Origin: Microbispora sp. H13382
GTDB lineage: Bacteria; Actinomycetota; Actinomycetes; Streptosporangiales; Streptosporangiaceae
Assembly (NCBI RefSeq): GCF_014161445.1
Contig: NZ_JABBXA010000001.1
Span: 434,001-498,000, forward strand
Length of the DNA: 64,000 nucleotides
Reading direction: 5' to 3'
The notes beneath the pieces were generated by a model that worked only from the letters and a program-made list of their open reading frames with translations, did no database searches and was not told where the DNA came from. Each line of letters begins with the position of its first letter. Position 1 is the stretch's first letter. The translations under genes were made by a program, and so were the position numbers. Shown here in pieces: positions 44,701 through 52,050 of the stretch.

Positions 44701-44798
44701 GCTATCCCCCGGAGGGCACCGAGGACTTCATCGAGGACTACCGGCGCGCCACCCGGCGGGCCAGGACCGTGGTCGAGCGCGTCTTCTACGAGGACTGA
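41796..44798 (+). CDS. glnE: Bifunctional glutamine synthetase adenylyltransferase / deadenylase
   Basis: 1000 residues. GTG 41796 follows a strong GGAGGAAGG; the frame is open further upstream without homology. Two nucleotidyltransferase domains are present: the N-terminal deadenylylase with [20 protein letters not shown] (about 215-235) and the C-terminal adenylylase with [20 protein letters not shown] (about 715-740). The Asp-x-Asp metal ligands are intact in both. It modifies the conserved Tyr of GlnA; the glnA gene with its NLVYSQRN target is 12 kb downstream. Normal family length. Confidence 0.95.
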   Translation: [1000 protein letters not shown]

Positions 44799-44816
44799 GC
44801 GGGGCCCTGGGCCGGG

Positions 44817-44915
44817 TCAGAGCTTCCGGCCCACGGCCCCGTACCCGCCGTGTACGCGGTCGGCAAGCAAGGGGACCTCGTCCGGCTCCGCGGGAGTGGG
44901 CGTCTCGTCGGCCAT
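44817..44915 (-). CDS. Small ORF of 32 residues between glnE and a membrane protein gene
   Basis: ATG 44915 is preceded by CTGGAG with 7 nt spacing, and TAAGAT (plus-strand ATCTTA, 44948-44953) is a good -10 candidate 33 bp upstream. The product starts MADETPTPAEPDEVP and ends GGYGAVGRKL: acidic, Pro-rich N-terminus, basic C-terminus, no Cys and no signal peptide. It runs toward glnE, ending 18 bp from the glnE stop. No family recognised. Support is the complete set of expression signals. Confidence 0.5.
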   Translation of the reverse strand: MADETPTPAEPDEVPLLADRVHGGYGAVGRKL

Positions 44916-44960
44916 TGCCGTACTCCAGAGGGACGTGGTTGTACCTGATCTTATCCATCT

Positions 44961-44972
44961 GCGTGATCACGC
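44961..44972. promoter_or_regulatory. Palindrome GCGTGATCACGC in divergent promoter
   Basis: Perfect 12 bp palindrome overlapping the expected -35 position of the 32-residue ORF, upstream of the divergent membrane-protein gene. Candidate operator. Confidence 0.4.
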
Positions 44973-45048
44973 CTGGGCCGTTCGATCGAGACCGAGGGTC
45001 GCGGAAAGCATTGCCCGTGCAGAGGGCGACGCTGTATCAACGGTACGG

Positions 45049-46356
45049 GTGATCTCTTTGATCTCGTATTACGCCGATTTGGCCATCGGACTGGTCCTGG
45101 CCTTCCTGTTGCTGTCGCTTCTCGTCAGCGGCATCAACGAGGGCATCGTCAGGCTGCTCGGAATCCGCAGCAAGTTCCTGTGGGCGTACCTGCGCGACAC
45201 CCTCGACGGCGCGGAGACGGCGGACGGGACCTCCCGGCTCGACCGCGTCCTCGACGTCCTGAAGAGGTTCGGGCGCAGGGCGAGGCCGCCGCTGACGCAG
45301 GCGGCCTCGCCGGAGGAGGGCCGCTCGCGCCTGCCCGCCAGTGTGATGGGGGTGTTCGCGCGGCTGCCGTTCGGCCGGGACCCGCGGCCCGCCTTCAGCC
45401 GCCAGCCGCCGCCCGTGGAGAGCCCGCCGCTGGCCGCCGCCGCCGGCTCCGTGGCCGCCGAGCAGATGGCGGCGGCCGGGACGGCGGCGGACCCGGCTCC
45501 GGCGGACGCGCGGGTGGACCCCGCGCACCCGGCGGAACAGGCCGACCCGGTGGAGACCGCCGTCCTCGCCGCGGACGCCTCGGCCGTGCTGCCGCCCGCT
45601 CAGGGCAAGTCGATGGCCGAGTTGCTCCACGAGCGCCTGCAGGAGATCGACCACGCCAAGCGCGGCCGGACGAGCATCGCCGACATCCCGCCCGCGCGCT
45701 TCGCCGTCGCCGTCCTGGAGATCGCCACCGAACACGGCGGCGTGGAGACCCTCATGCGGGACCTCGACGCGCTCAAGAGCCCCTTCTCCCGGCCGCTCAA
45801 GGCCGTGTGGGACAGGGCGAGCCACGACCTGGAGGCGTTCCGGCGGGGCGTGGAGGACTGGTTCGACGGCGAGATGGAGCGGCTCAGCCTGCTCTACCGG
45901 CGCTACGTCCGCTGGGTCCTCGTCGCGCTCGGCCTCGTCGTGACGCTGGTGTTCAGCATGGACTCGCTGGAGTACGGCAAGAGCCTGCTGCGCGACAACG
46001 CCTACCGCAGCGCGGTGACCGCGTTCGGCCAGTCCGGCCCCCAGGCGCTGGAACCCCTGCGCGAGCAGTGCGAGCCGGGCCGGGACCCCTACGCGTGCGT
46101 CACCGACGTGCTGAGCACCCCGGCGTTCGTGAAGATCTTCACGCACGCCCCGGTGAGCGTCACCATGGACGCCTCCGGCGGCCCGGCCTGGGCCTGGCGC
46201 GGCGGGGACTGGTGGGGGCGTCTGACGTCGCCGGGCCACTGGCCGGGATTCCTCGTCACCCTGCTGGCCCTGCTGTTCGGCGCGCCGTTCTGGTGGGACA
46301 TCCTGCGCCGCGTGAGCGGCCTTCGCGCCAGGACCTCCGGCTCGACCCCCTCCTGA
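45049..46356 (+). CDS. Hypothetical membrane protein with long Ala/Pro-rich linker
   Basis: About 435 residues from GTG 45049; other starts upstream are possible and no clear ribosome-binding site was seen. Helix 1 (YYADLAIGLVLAFLLLSLLVSG) is near the N-terminus. A cytoplasmic or exported region of about 230 residues follows, low complexity in the middle (Ala/Pro/Glu), with a small conserved-looking part (IDHAKRGRTSIADIPPARFAVAVLEIA). Two further helices lie near residues 285-305 and 400-420. Two Cys (EQCEPG, YACVTD) may pair. Function unknown. Confidence 0.65.
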   Translation: MISLISYYADLAIGLVLAFLLLSLLVSGINEGIVRLLGIRSKFLWAYLRDTLDGAETADGTSRLDRVLDVLKRFGRRARPPLTQAASPEEGRSRLPASVMGVFARLPFGRDPRPAFSRQPPPVESPPLAAAAGSVAAEQMAAAGTAADPAPADARVDPAHPAEQADPVETAVLAADASAVLPPAQGKSMAELLHERLQEIDHAKRGRTSIADIPPARFAVAVLEIATEHGGVETLMRDLDALKSPFSRPLKAVWDRASHDLEAFRRGVEDWFDGEMERLSLLYRRYVRWVLVALGLVVTLVFSMDSLEYGKSLLRDNAYRSAVTAFGQSGPQALEPLREQCEPGRDPYACVTDVLSTPAFVKIFTHAPVSVTMDASGGPAWAWRGGDWWGRLTSPGHWPGFLVTLLALLFGAPFWWDILRRVSGLRARTSGSTPS

Positions 46357-46398
46357 CGCGCGGCGGCACGGCACCTGGTCCGTCTCGGGCCGCCGTCA

Positions 46399-46428
46399 TG
46401 TATACGCCGTAGATCTAATGCGTATACA
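46399..46428. promoter_or_regulatory. TetR operator TGTATACGC-N12-GCGTATACA
   Basis: Perfect 9 bp inverted repeat (46399-46407 and 46420-46428) ending 9 bp before the tetR start at 46438. The core GTATAC half-sites and position make it an autoregulatory operator of the adjacent TetR, which would also control the overlapping lnt-like gene. Confidence 0.7.
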
Positions 46429-46437
46429 GTGTTAACC

Positions 46438-47019
46438 ATGATCGAGGGGGACACGGCCGCACGCATCGCGGCGACCGCGCGGGAGATCCTCGTCGCGGAG
46501 GGAGCCGAGGCGGTCACCATGCGGCGGGTGGCGGAGGCGGTCGGCGTGACGCCGATGGCCATCTACCGGCACTTTCCCGGCAGGGACGCCCTGCTGGGGG
46601 CCGTCGCGGAGGCCTCGTTCCGCGAAATGGCGGGGTACTGGGGCAGGCGCGGCGCCGACGGGGGCTGGGAGGCCCGGATGAACGGCCTGCTCGACGACTT
46701 CCTCGACTTCGCGCTGAGCAGGCCCCATCTGTACACGTTCCTGATAACCGACCGGAGGGAGGAGGCGCGCCGATTCCCCGAGGACTTCCGCGGCGGCGGC
46801 GCGGTGCCGTTCAGCCACGTGGTCGAGGGGATCGAGCAGGGCATGCGGGAGGGACGCCTGCGGCCCGACGACCCCCTCGAGGTCGCCATGGGCGTGATCG
46901 CGCTGGTCCAGGGCCTCGTCCAGCTCTACCTGGGCAACCGGATCGGCATGCCGGAGCAGGAGTTCCGTTCGCTGTGCGAGCGGTCCGCGTGGAGGATGAT
47001 CAATGGGCTTACCCGCTGA
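46438..47019 (+). CDS. TetR family transcriptional regulator
   Basis: 193 residues. The N-terminal HTH is complete (VTMRRVAEAVGVTPMAIYRHFPGRDALLGAV). The C-terminal domain matches common TetR_C helices. ATG 46438 is preferred over a GTG 9 nt upstream because that GTG overlaps the edge of the operator. Its last 17 bp overlap the start of the next gene, so both are translated from one message. Confidence 0.9.
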   Translation: MIEGDTAARIAATAREILVAEGAEAVTMRRVAEAVGVTPMAIYRHFPGRDALLGAVAEASFREMAGYWGRRGADGGWEARMNGLLDDFLDFALSRPHLYTFLITDRREEARRFPEDFRGGGAVPFSHVVEGIEQGMREGRLRPDDPLEVAMGVIALVQGLVQLYLGNRIGMPEQEFRSLCERSAWRMINGLTR

Positions 47020-48607
47020 ACCACGTACGGCGGCCTCGCGGGCCGCAGGGGGCACGGATCGCGCGCGGCGCGCGGTGGCCGTGGCCGCCGTCCTCGTGTG
47101 CTCGGCCTCGTCGTTCTCGATCGGCACGGGGCTGTCCCCGGTGCCCGCCGTGGCCTGGCTCGCCCCGTTGGCGGTTCTCCTGCTGGCCCCGCGGGTCACC
47201 GCCGGGTGGAGCGCCGCCGTCGCCTTCGCGGCGTACCTCGCCGGGACGGCCGGCAGCTGGGACTACCTCCTGCGGCCCCGCCCGTCCCTCGCGATCCCGC
47301 TGCCGGCCGCGCTGTCGATCATCGTCGGCGGGTCGGCGCTCTTCGCCCTGACCACGCTCCTGTTCCGCGCGCTCGTCGTCCGCGGCCTCGTGACGCTCGC
47401 CGCGTTCGCCGCCCCCGCGGCCTGGGTGAGCGGCCTCTACCTGGCCTCGCTCGCCAGTCCCTCCGGTGTCCTGGGGCCGCTCGCGACCTCCCAGGCCGAC
47501 GTCACCACGGTGGTCCAGATCGCCTCCGTCACGGGTGCCTGGGGGGTGGAGTACCTCGTCCTGTTCGCGTCCTCGGCGCTCGCGGCGCTGTTCGCGCCCG
47601 GCTGGACGCCCTCCGCCGTGGCGCTGTACGCGCCTCGTGTCCCGTGGGCCGTACGGCTGCGCGCCGGGGCCGCCGCGGCCGGGGTGCTCGCGCTCGCCCT
47701 CGGGTACGGCGTGCTCCGGCTGCAGGGCGCGCCCGGCACGGGAAGCCCGCAGGACGTCGCCGTGGTCGCCAGGGCCGGGGGCCACTGGGGCGTCGACGTC
47801 TCGACCCGCGAGGGTGAGTCGCTGCTCAGGGCATACGCGGACCGGATCGCCGCGCTGCCTGCCGGGGTGCGGCTCGTGGTGCTGCCCGAGGCCGCGTTCG
47901 CCGCGGACGACGCCTCCCTGGCGTCGCTCGTGGGCCCGATGGCGCGCGTCGCCCGTTCGAAAGGCACGGCCATCGTGGCCGGGCTGCTCCACACCACGGC
48001 CGAGGGGAGGTACAACTCGGCCCTGGCGATCCCGGCGGACGGCGGCGCGCCGGTGGAGTACCACAAGTGGAACGCCGGGCCGGGCGAGGCCCTGCGGCCC
48101 GGCCACGACCTGGTCTTCCTCCCCGGCGGCTCCCGCGTCGCCCTGGAGGTCTGCGCGGACGTGAACGTCCCCGCGCCCACCCGTGACTACGCGGCGGCGG
48201 GGGCCGCCCTGCTGGCGGTGCCGGCGTCGGACGAGGACGTCGACGGGTGGCAGCACAGCCGCACCGCCTTGCTGCGCGGGGTGGAGCACGGGCTGGCCAC
48301 GGCGTGGTCGGGGCAGCGCGGCACGCTGATGATCGCCGACGGCCGTGGGCGGGTGCTGGCCGAGGACGTGACCGCCCGCCGTCGCGACTTCGCCGTCGCG
48401 TCCGCCCGGGTGGCGCCGGGGCCGGGCGCCACGCTCTACACCCGGCTCGGGGACGCGTTCGCCTGGCTCTGCCTCGTCATCGTGCTGACCGGCCTGGTCC
48501 TTGTCCGCCGTACCCGGGCGCCGCGGCCCGGCCGTGCGGCGGCGGCGGTCGGGATGCCCGGGCGCCGGGAGGCGGCCCGGCCCGCGCCGAACAGCGCGAT
48601 GGAGTAG
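47003..48607 (+). CDS. Apolipoprotein N-acyltransferase-like (Lnt family) membrane enzyme
   Basis: 534 residues. The N-terminal half has about six membrane helices. The second half is a nitrilase-like domain facing outside, with the triad Glu in LPEAAF, Lys in YHKWNAGPGE and Cys in EVCADVN. A final helix (LCLVIVLTGLVLV) precedes a basic tail. Lnt N-acylates lipoproteins; the segments around Lys and Cys differ from canonical Lnt (usually KxHLVPFGE and CYE), so a different acyl acceptor is possible. It overlaps the tetR stop by 17 bp, an unusual link between an Lnt-like gene and a ligand-sensing repressor. Confidence 0.82.
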   Translation: MGLPAEPRTAASRAAGGTDRARRAVAVAAVLVCSASSFSIGTGLSPVPAVAWLAPLAVLLLAPRVTAGWSAAVAFAAYLAGTAGSWDYLLRPRPSLAIPLPAALSIIVGGSALFALTTLLFRALVVRGLVTLAAFAAPAAWVSGLYLASLASPSGVLGPLATSQADVTTVVQIASVTGAWGVEYLVLFASSALAALFAPGWTPSAVALYAPRVPWAVRLRAGAAAAGVLALALGYGVLRLQGAPGTGSPQDVAVVARAGGHWGVDVSTREGESLLRAYADRIAALPAGVRLVVLPEAAFAADDASLASLVGPMARVARSKGTAIVAGLLHTTAEGRYNSALAIPADGGAPVEYHKWNAGPGEALRPGHDLVFLPGGSRVALEVCADVNVPAPTRDYAAAGAALLAVPASDEDVDGWQHSRTALLRGVEHGLATAWSGQRGTLMIADGRGRVLAEDVTARRRDFAVASARVAPGPGATLYTRLGDAFAWLCLVIVLTGLVLVRRTRAPRPGRAAAAVGMPGRREAARPAPNSAME

Positions 48608-48654
48608 CCGCCGGACCGGGAGGAGACGGCCCGCTCGGTGGGCAGACTCCGGCT

Positions 48655-48694
48655 CCGGTGACGCCGCGGTCGGCACGAACCGAGGCGTCACCGG
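48655..48694. terminator. Bidirectional terminator after lnt-like gene
   Basis: CCGGTGACGCC (48655-48665) pairs perfectly with GGCGTCACCGG (48684-48694); inner CGGT/ACCG can extend the stem. It lies between convergent genes. Confidence 0.75.
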
Positions 48695-48708
48695 CGGCAC
48701 CGCCCGCG

Positions 48709-49149
48709 TCAGGGCTCGAGGTCGGTCACTCCCCGGCCGCTCGCCATGTCGAGCGGCACGGAAACCTGGTCGTGCGCGATCAACCAGTCGCCGCCGGTCT
48801 TCCGGAAGCAGAAAGTGCCCCGGACCCACATGCCGCTCGTCGCCGTCCCGTTCCTCATCGTGCCGCTGAGCCGGCCGAAGCAGTGACCGAACGCCACGTC
48901 ATCGCCCACGGTGAGGGTCAGGTCGCGAACCTCGTAATCCACCTCCCGGAAGAACGCGAACACGTTCGCCCAGTTCTTCAGCTTCGCGTCTATCCCCACG
49001 TGCTGCAGTGGCGGCTCGACGTCGAAGGACACGACGTCCGTCGCGTAGAGCCGCCTCAGGCCTTCGAGGTCCCCGGCCCGGATTCCTTCGACGATCCTGC
49101 CGATCTGCCGCCTGATCGTGGCTTCGTCTTCCTCGCGTCGCGTGGGCAT
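48709..49149 (-). CDS. SnoaL-like / NTF2-fold protein
   Basis: 146 residues from ATG 49149 (GGGTGG upstream; an in-frame GTG 6 nt earlier is possible). NTF2-like features: IRRQIGRIVEGIRAGDLEGLRRLYATDVVSFD, then FCFRKTGGDWLIAHDQVSVP. This group includes polyketide cyclase-like and DUF4440 proteins; stand-alone members often lack a proven function. No pathway context is present. Confidence 0.8.
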   Translation of the reverse strand: MPTRREEDEATIRRQIGRIVEGIRAGDLEGLRRLYATDVVSFDVEPPLQHVGIDAKLKNWANVFAFFREVDYEVRDLTLTVGDDVAFGHCFGRLSGTMRNGTATSGMWVRGTFCFRKTGGDWLIAHDQVSVPLDMASGRGVTDLEP

Positions 49150-49320
49150 CGCCACCCGTCCCTTCGATTCGGTGTGCGATCTCGGCTTCTCACAGGTACG
49201 ACCGGACAGCACCGCGAAATGTCAGGTCCCGGCGACGGTGACCGGGGAAGCGGCGCGCGGCGGCGCGAGGGCGCACGACGCCGATGTGGACGTACGACGG
49301 GATCTCCGGGGCCGACGTGA

Positions 49321-49358
49321 GCGTGGGCGGCCGGCCGCGCCGGCCGGGCCGCCCACGC
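49321..49358 (-). terminator. Hairpin after the zinc-peptidase-like gene
   Basis: GCGTGGGCGGCC (49321-49332) pairs with GGCCGCCCACGC (49347-49358), a perfect 12 bp stem, about 30 bp beyond the stop at 49389 on the minus strand. Confidence 0.7.
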
Positions 49359-49388
49359 CGACGCGGTCAGCCGGTGCCGGAGACCACG

Positions 49389-50159
49389 TCACGCCACCTT
49401 GGAGGACGGGGCGGCCCACGTGTTGCAGGAGCCGGGGTCGCCGGACTTGAACCCGGCGTTGGCCCAGTAGGTGATCGACTTCCTGCTGCCGCCGTCCTTG
49501 CCCGCCCAGCCGCGCACGTAGTAGAGCAGGTCGTCCCAGTCCTCGGGGTCGCGGTGGAGGGACTTCCAGACGCTGCGGATGAAGGCTCCGCCGAAGCAGT
49601 GGCCCTGCAGGTTGTAGCGCCGGTTCTGCTCGGCGAGCTCGGCCTTGTTCCGGGAGTCGAGGTTTATCCAGGCCCGGTAGATGCCGGCGGCGTTCTGCAC
49701 GTGCTCGCCGTAGAACGTCGCCACCAGGTTGAACAGATAGAGATCTCCCGGATCCTCCAGGAGGTCCTTCGAGAGCACGATCAGAAGCGTACGGCTCTCG
49801 TCACAGTAGTAGGCGTCCCAATCGTCCTTGCGCCACTTCACGCCGCAGAACTTCGCCGGCACTTTGTCGGCGTAGGTGAGCTTCATCCGGGACTGCTTCA
49901 GGCCCGCCTTGCGCAATTGGGCGGTCCACGAGCGGTCGACACATCTGAGCACACCGGCCAGATAGCTCTTGGCCGACGCCGCGTTGTTCTTCTTCACCGG
50001 TCTTTCCCGGCAGGAGGTGGTCGGCAAAGGTCCCGCGCTGTACAGGCGGTTGCCGGTGAGGGTCGTGTTCTTGATCGGGTGGGCGGCGGCCGGGGAGGAG
50101 ACGGCCGGGACGAGCCCCAGCGTCACCGAACCGGCGAGCGCGATCATGGCGAGTTTCAC
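49389..50159 (-). CDS. Secreted neutral zinc metallopeptidase homologue with degenerate active site
   Basis: 256 residues. From GTG 50159 the product has a signal peptide (KLAMIALAGSVTLGLVPAV, cleavage near AAA-HP). The body matches the YpfJ-type neutral zinc metallopeptidase family: FCGVKW...DAYYCDESRTLLIVLSKDLL, and LQGHCFGGAFIRSVW. The family's zinc helix HEYGHHVQ is here TFYGEHVQ: the first His, the catalytic Glu and the second His are replaced, so it is unlikely to be an active protease. Cys pairs suggest an extracellular fold. It may be a scavenging or inhibitory pseudoenzyme. Confidence 0.78.
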   Translation of the reverse strand: MKLAMIALAGSVTLGLVPAVSSPAAAHPIKNTTLTGNRLYSAGPLPTTSCRERPVKKNNAASAKSYLAGVLRCVDRSWTAQLRKAGLKQSRMKLTYADKVPAKFCGVKWRKDDWDAYYCDESRTLLIVLSKDLLEDPGDLYLFNLVATFYGEHVQNAAGIYRAWINLDSRNKAELAEQNRRYNLQGHCFGGAFIRSVWKSLHRDPEDWDDLLYYVRGWAGKDGGSRKSITYWANAGFKSGDPGSCNTWAAPSSKVA

Positions 50160-50318
50160 GAACGACGAGGTTAGGCCAGAACAAAGCACGCGCAAAGCCG
50201 ATTACGAATAATGATTCGCCTTTACGTACGAACCTGCCCATTATGGAGCCGCCGCTCGTCCCCGCGAGAGGATAACCGGGCGCCGGAATCGGCGGCCGAA
50301 AGCGGATACGGAGTGTGC

Positions 50319-50837
50319 ATGGTCATCAGACGCGCCGAACCGGCGGACGCCGGGGCGATCGCCGCCGTCCACGTCCGGTCGTGGCAGGCCGCCTACCCGG
50401 GGCTCATGCCCCAGGCCCATCTCGACGGTCTCACCCCGGCCATGCGTCTGCCCGTGTGGGAGCGGCTGCTGGGGGAGTCCCCGCGGCGTACGGAGGTCCT
50501 CGTGGCGGAGGTGGACGGCTCCGTCGCCGGATTCGCCGCGTTCGGCCCCGGCCGGGACGACGACGTCGATCCCGCCTCGGTGGCGGAGGTCTCGGCGATC
50601 TACCTGATGCCCGAGGTATGGGGCGCCGGGGTCGGCGGGCGGCTCATGTCCGCCGCACTGGACAACCTCGCCGCCGCGGGGTACGAGCAGGCCACCCTCT
50701 GGGTCGTCGAGGGGAACGCCCGAGCCCGGCGGTTCTACGAGCGCGGCGGCTGGCGCCCCGACGGGGCCGTGCAGCGGGACGAGTCGGACGGCTTCCCGCT
50801 GACCGAGGTCCGCTACCGCCGGTCCCCGCACCGTTGA
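50319..50837 (+). CDS. GNAT family N-acetyltransferase
   Basis: 172 residues, ATG 50319 with GGAG upstream; in-frame codons further upstream are unlikely. The acetyl-CoA binding segment is VSAIYLMPEVWGAGVGGRLMSAAL, followed by ATLWVVEGNARARRFYERGGW, the usual GNAT ending. Substrate unknown. Divergent from the peptidase-like gene. Confidence 0.88.
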   Translation: MVIRRAEPADAGAIAAVHVRSWQAAYPGLMPQAHLDGLTPAMRLPVWERLLGESPRRTEVLVAEVDGSVAGFAAFGPGRDDDVDPASVAEVSAIYLMPEVWGAGVGGRLMSAALDNLAAAGYEQATLWVVEGNARARRFYERGGWRPDGAVQRDESDGFPLTEVRYRRSPHR

Positions 50838-50908
50838 CGCATCGGCCGGCGTGGTGATAGATCCTCTGCCAGCGTCGCGGTGCACCCGGCAAGGAGACCG
50901 CCGAGGGC

Positions 50909-51430
50909 ATGGAGGCGCCGGTACAAGGGACGACCTTGACGACATCGCATGGACGCCTGAGGGCGTTCGGCAACCAGCTGATCGACGTGCACATCTGGCT
51001 CCGCGAGGAGCTCGCGGCGCTGCGCGAGGACATCGACGCCCACCTCGCCGGAGGCGCCCGCCCCCGCGAACTGCGGGCCCACTGCCTCGCCTTCTGCTCC
51101 GCGCTGAACCGCCACCACACGGGTGAGGACGACGGGGCGTTCCCGGAACTCGCCCGGCGGTTCCCCGAGCTGCGCCCGGTGCTGGAGGAACTACGCCGCG
51201 ACCACCGCCTGGTGGAGGATTGTCTGCGGCGGCTCCAGGACCTCGCCGGCCGTCTGGACCAGGCGGCGGACCCGGTGGAGGTCCGCCGCGAGCTGGACAG
51301 CCTGGCCGCGCTCATGGAGACGCACTTCGTCTACGAGGAGAAGCGGATCGTCTCGGCGCTCAACGCGCTGGACGTGCCGGGCTGGGACCGCTCCCGGCCG
51401 GAGTTCCTGCGCACGGGCGAGGAGCACTAG
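50909..51430 (+). CDS. Hemerythrin-domain protein
   Basis: 173 residues. Candidate di-iron ligands are His in DVHIWLREEL, His and Glu in RHHTGEDDGAF, His in RDHRLVEDCL, and His/Glu in METHFVYEEKR, in the usual order of a four-helix HHE bundle. Likely binds oxygen or senses iron or redox state. The TAG stop overlaps the stop of the convergent methyltransferase gene by a few bases. Confidence 0.88.
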   Translation: MEAPVQGTTLTTSHGRLRAFGNQLIDVHIWLREELAALREDIDAHLAGGARPRELRAHCLAFCSALNRHHTGEDDGAFPELARRFPELRPVLEELRRDHRLVEDCLRRLQDLAGRLDQAADPVEVRRELDSLAALMETHFVYEEKRIVSALNALDVPGWDRSRPEFLRTGEEH

Positions 51431-52035
51431 GGCTTCGTCCAGGTGAGGGAGTACCGGCGGAGCACGTGCCGGCGGTAGCGCACGCCGGGCAGGGATCGGC
51501 GTGCCGCCGCCCGCACCTGCCCATAGCTCATCCGCGGGCCGGTCACCGGCATCCCCTCGGGCTCCCGCGCGCGGCGCAGCACTTTGACGATCCGTACGAC
51601 CGGGGCGGCCGCGATCGTGGCCGCCCAATCGGCCGCAGACGCCTCGCGGGCCAGACCGACCACCACTAGCGTGCCGCCGGGCCGCAGCAGTTCGCGCATC
51701 CGGGTGAGGGCGGGGTCGAAGTCCATGTGATGGATCGCGGACACCGAGCAGACGAAGTCGTACCCCTCGACGGGCAGGGCGGCGGTGAGGAAGTCGCCCT
51801 CGACGAAGGTGAGCTCCGGCCGTCCGGCGGACAGCTCGCGGGCGCGCGCGATCATCGCCGGTGACCTGTCGAGGCCGGTGACGCGCTTCGCCCGGCCGGT
51901 CAGCTTCCGCGCGAGCAGGCCGTCGCCGCAGCCGACGTCCAGCGCGTCGCCGCACCACTCGGGCACCGCGCGGAGGATGCCCGCGTGCCGGGCGACGTTG
52001 GTGTTCCAGTACGGCTTCGGGCCGGTCCGGCGCAT
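51427..52035 (-). CDS. Class I SAM-dependent methyltransferase
   Basis: 202 residues with the SAM motif ALDVGCGDGLLARKL, motif II region VTGLDRSPAMIARAREL and post motif YDFVCSVSAIHHM. The acceptor is unknown. It begins 16 bp after the LysR stop on the same strand, so the two may be co-transcribed. Confidence 0.9.
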   Translation of the reverse strand: MRRTGPKPYWNTNVARHAGILRAVPEWCGDALDVGCGDGLLARKLTGRAKRVTGLDRSPAMIARARELSAGRPELTFVEGDFLTAALPVEGYDFVCSVSAIHHMDFDPALTRMRELLRPGGTLVVVGLAREASAADWAATIAAAPVVRIVKVLRRAREPEGMPVTGPRMSYGQVRAAARRSLPGVRYRRHVLRRYSLTWTKP

Positions 52036-52050
52036 CAGGTCATCGTAGTT

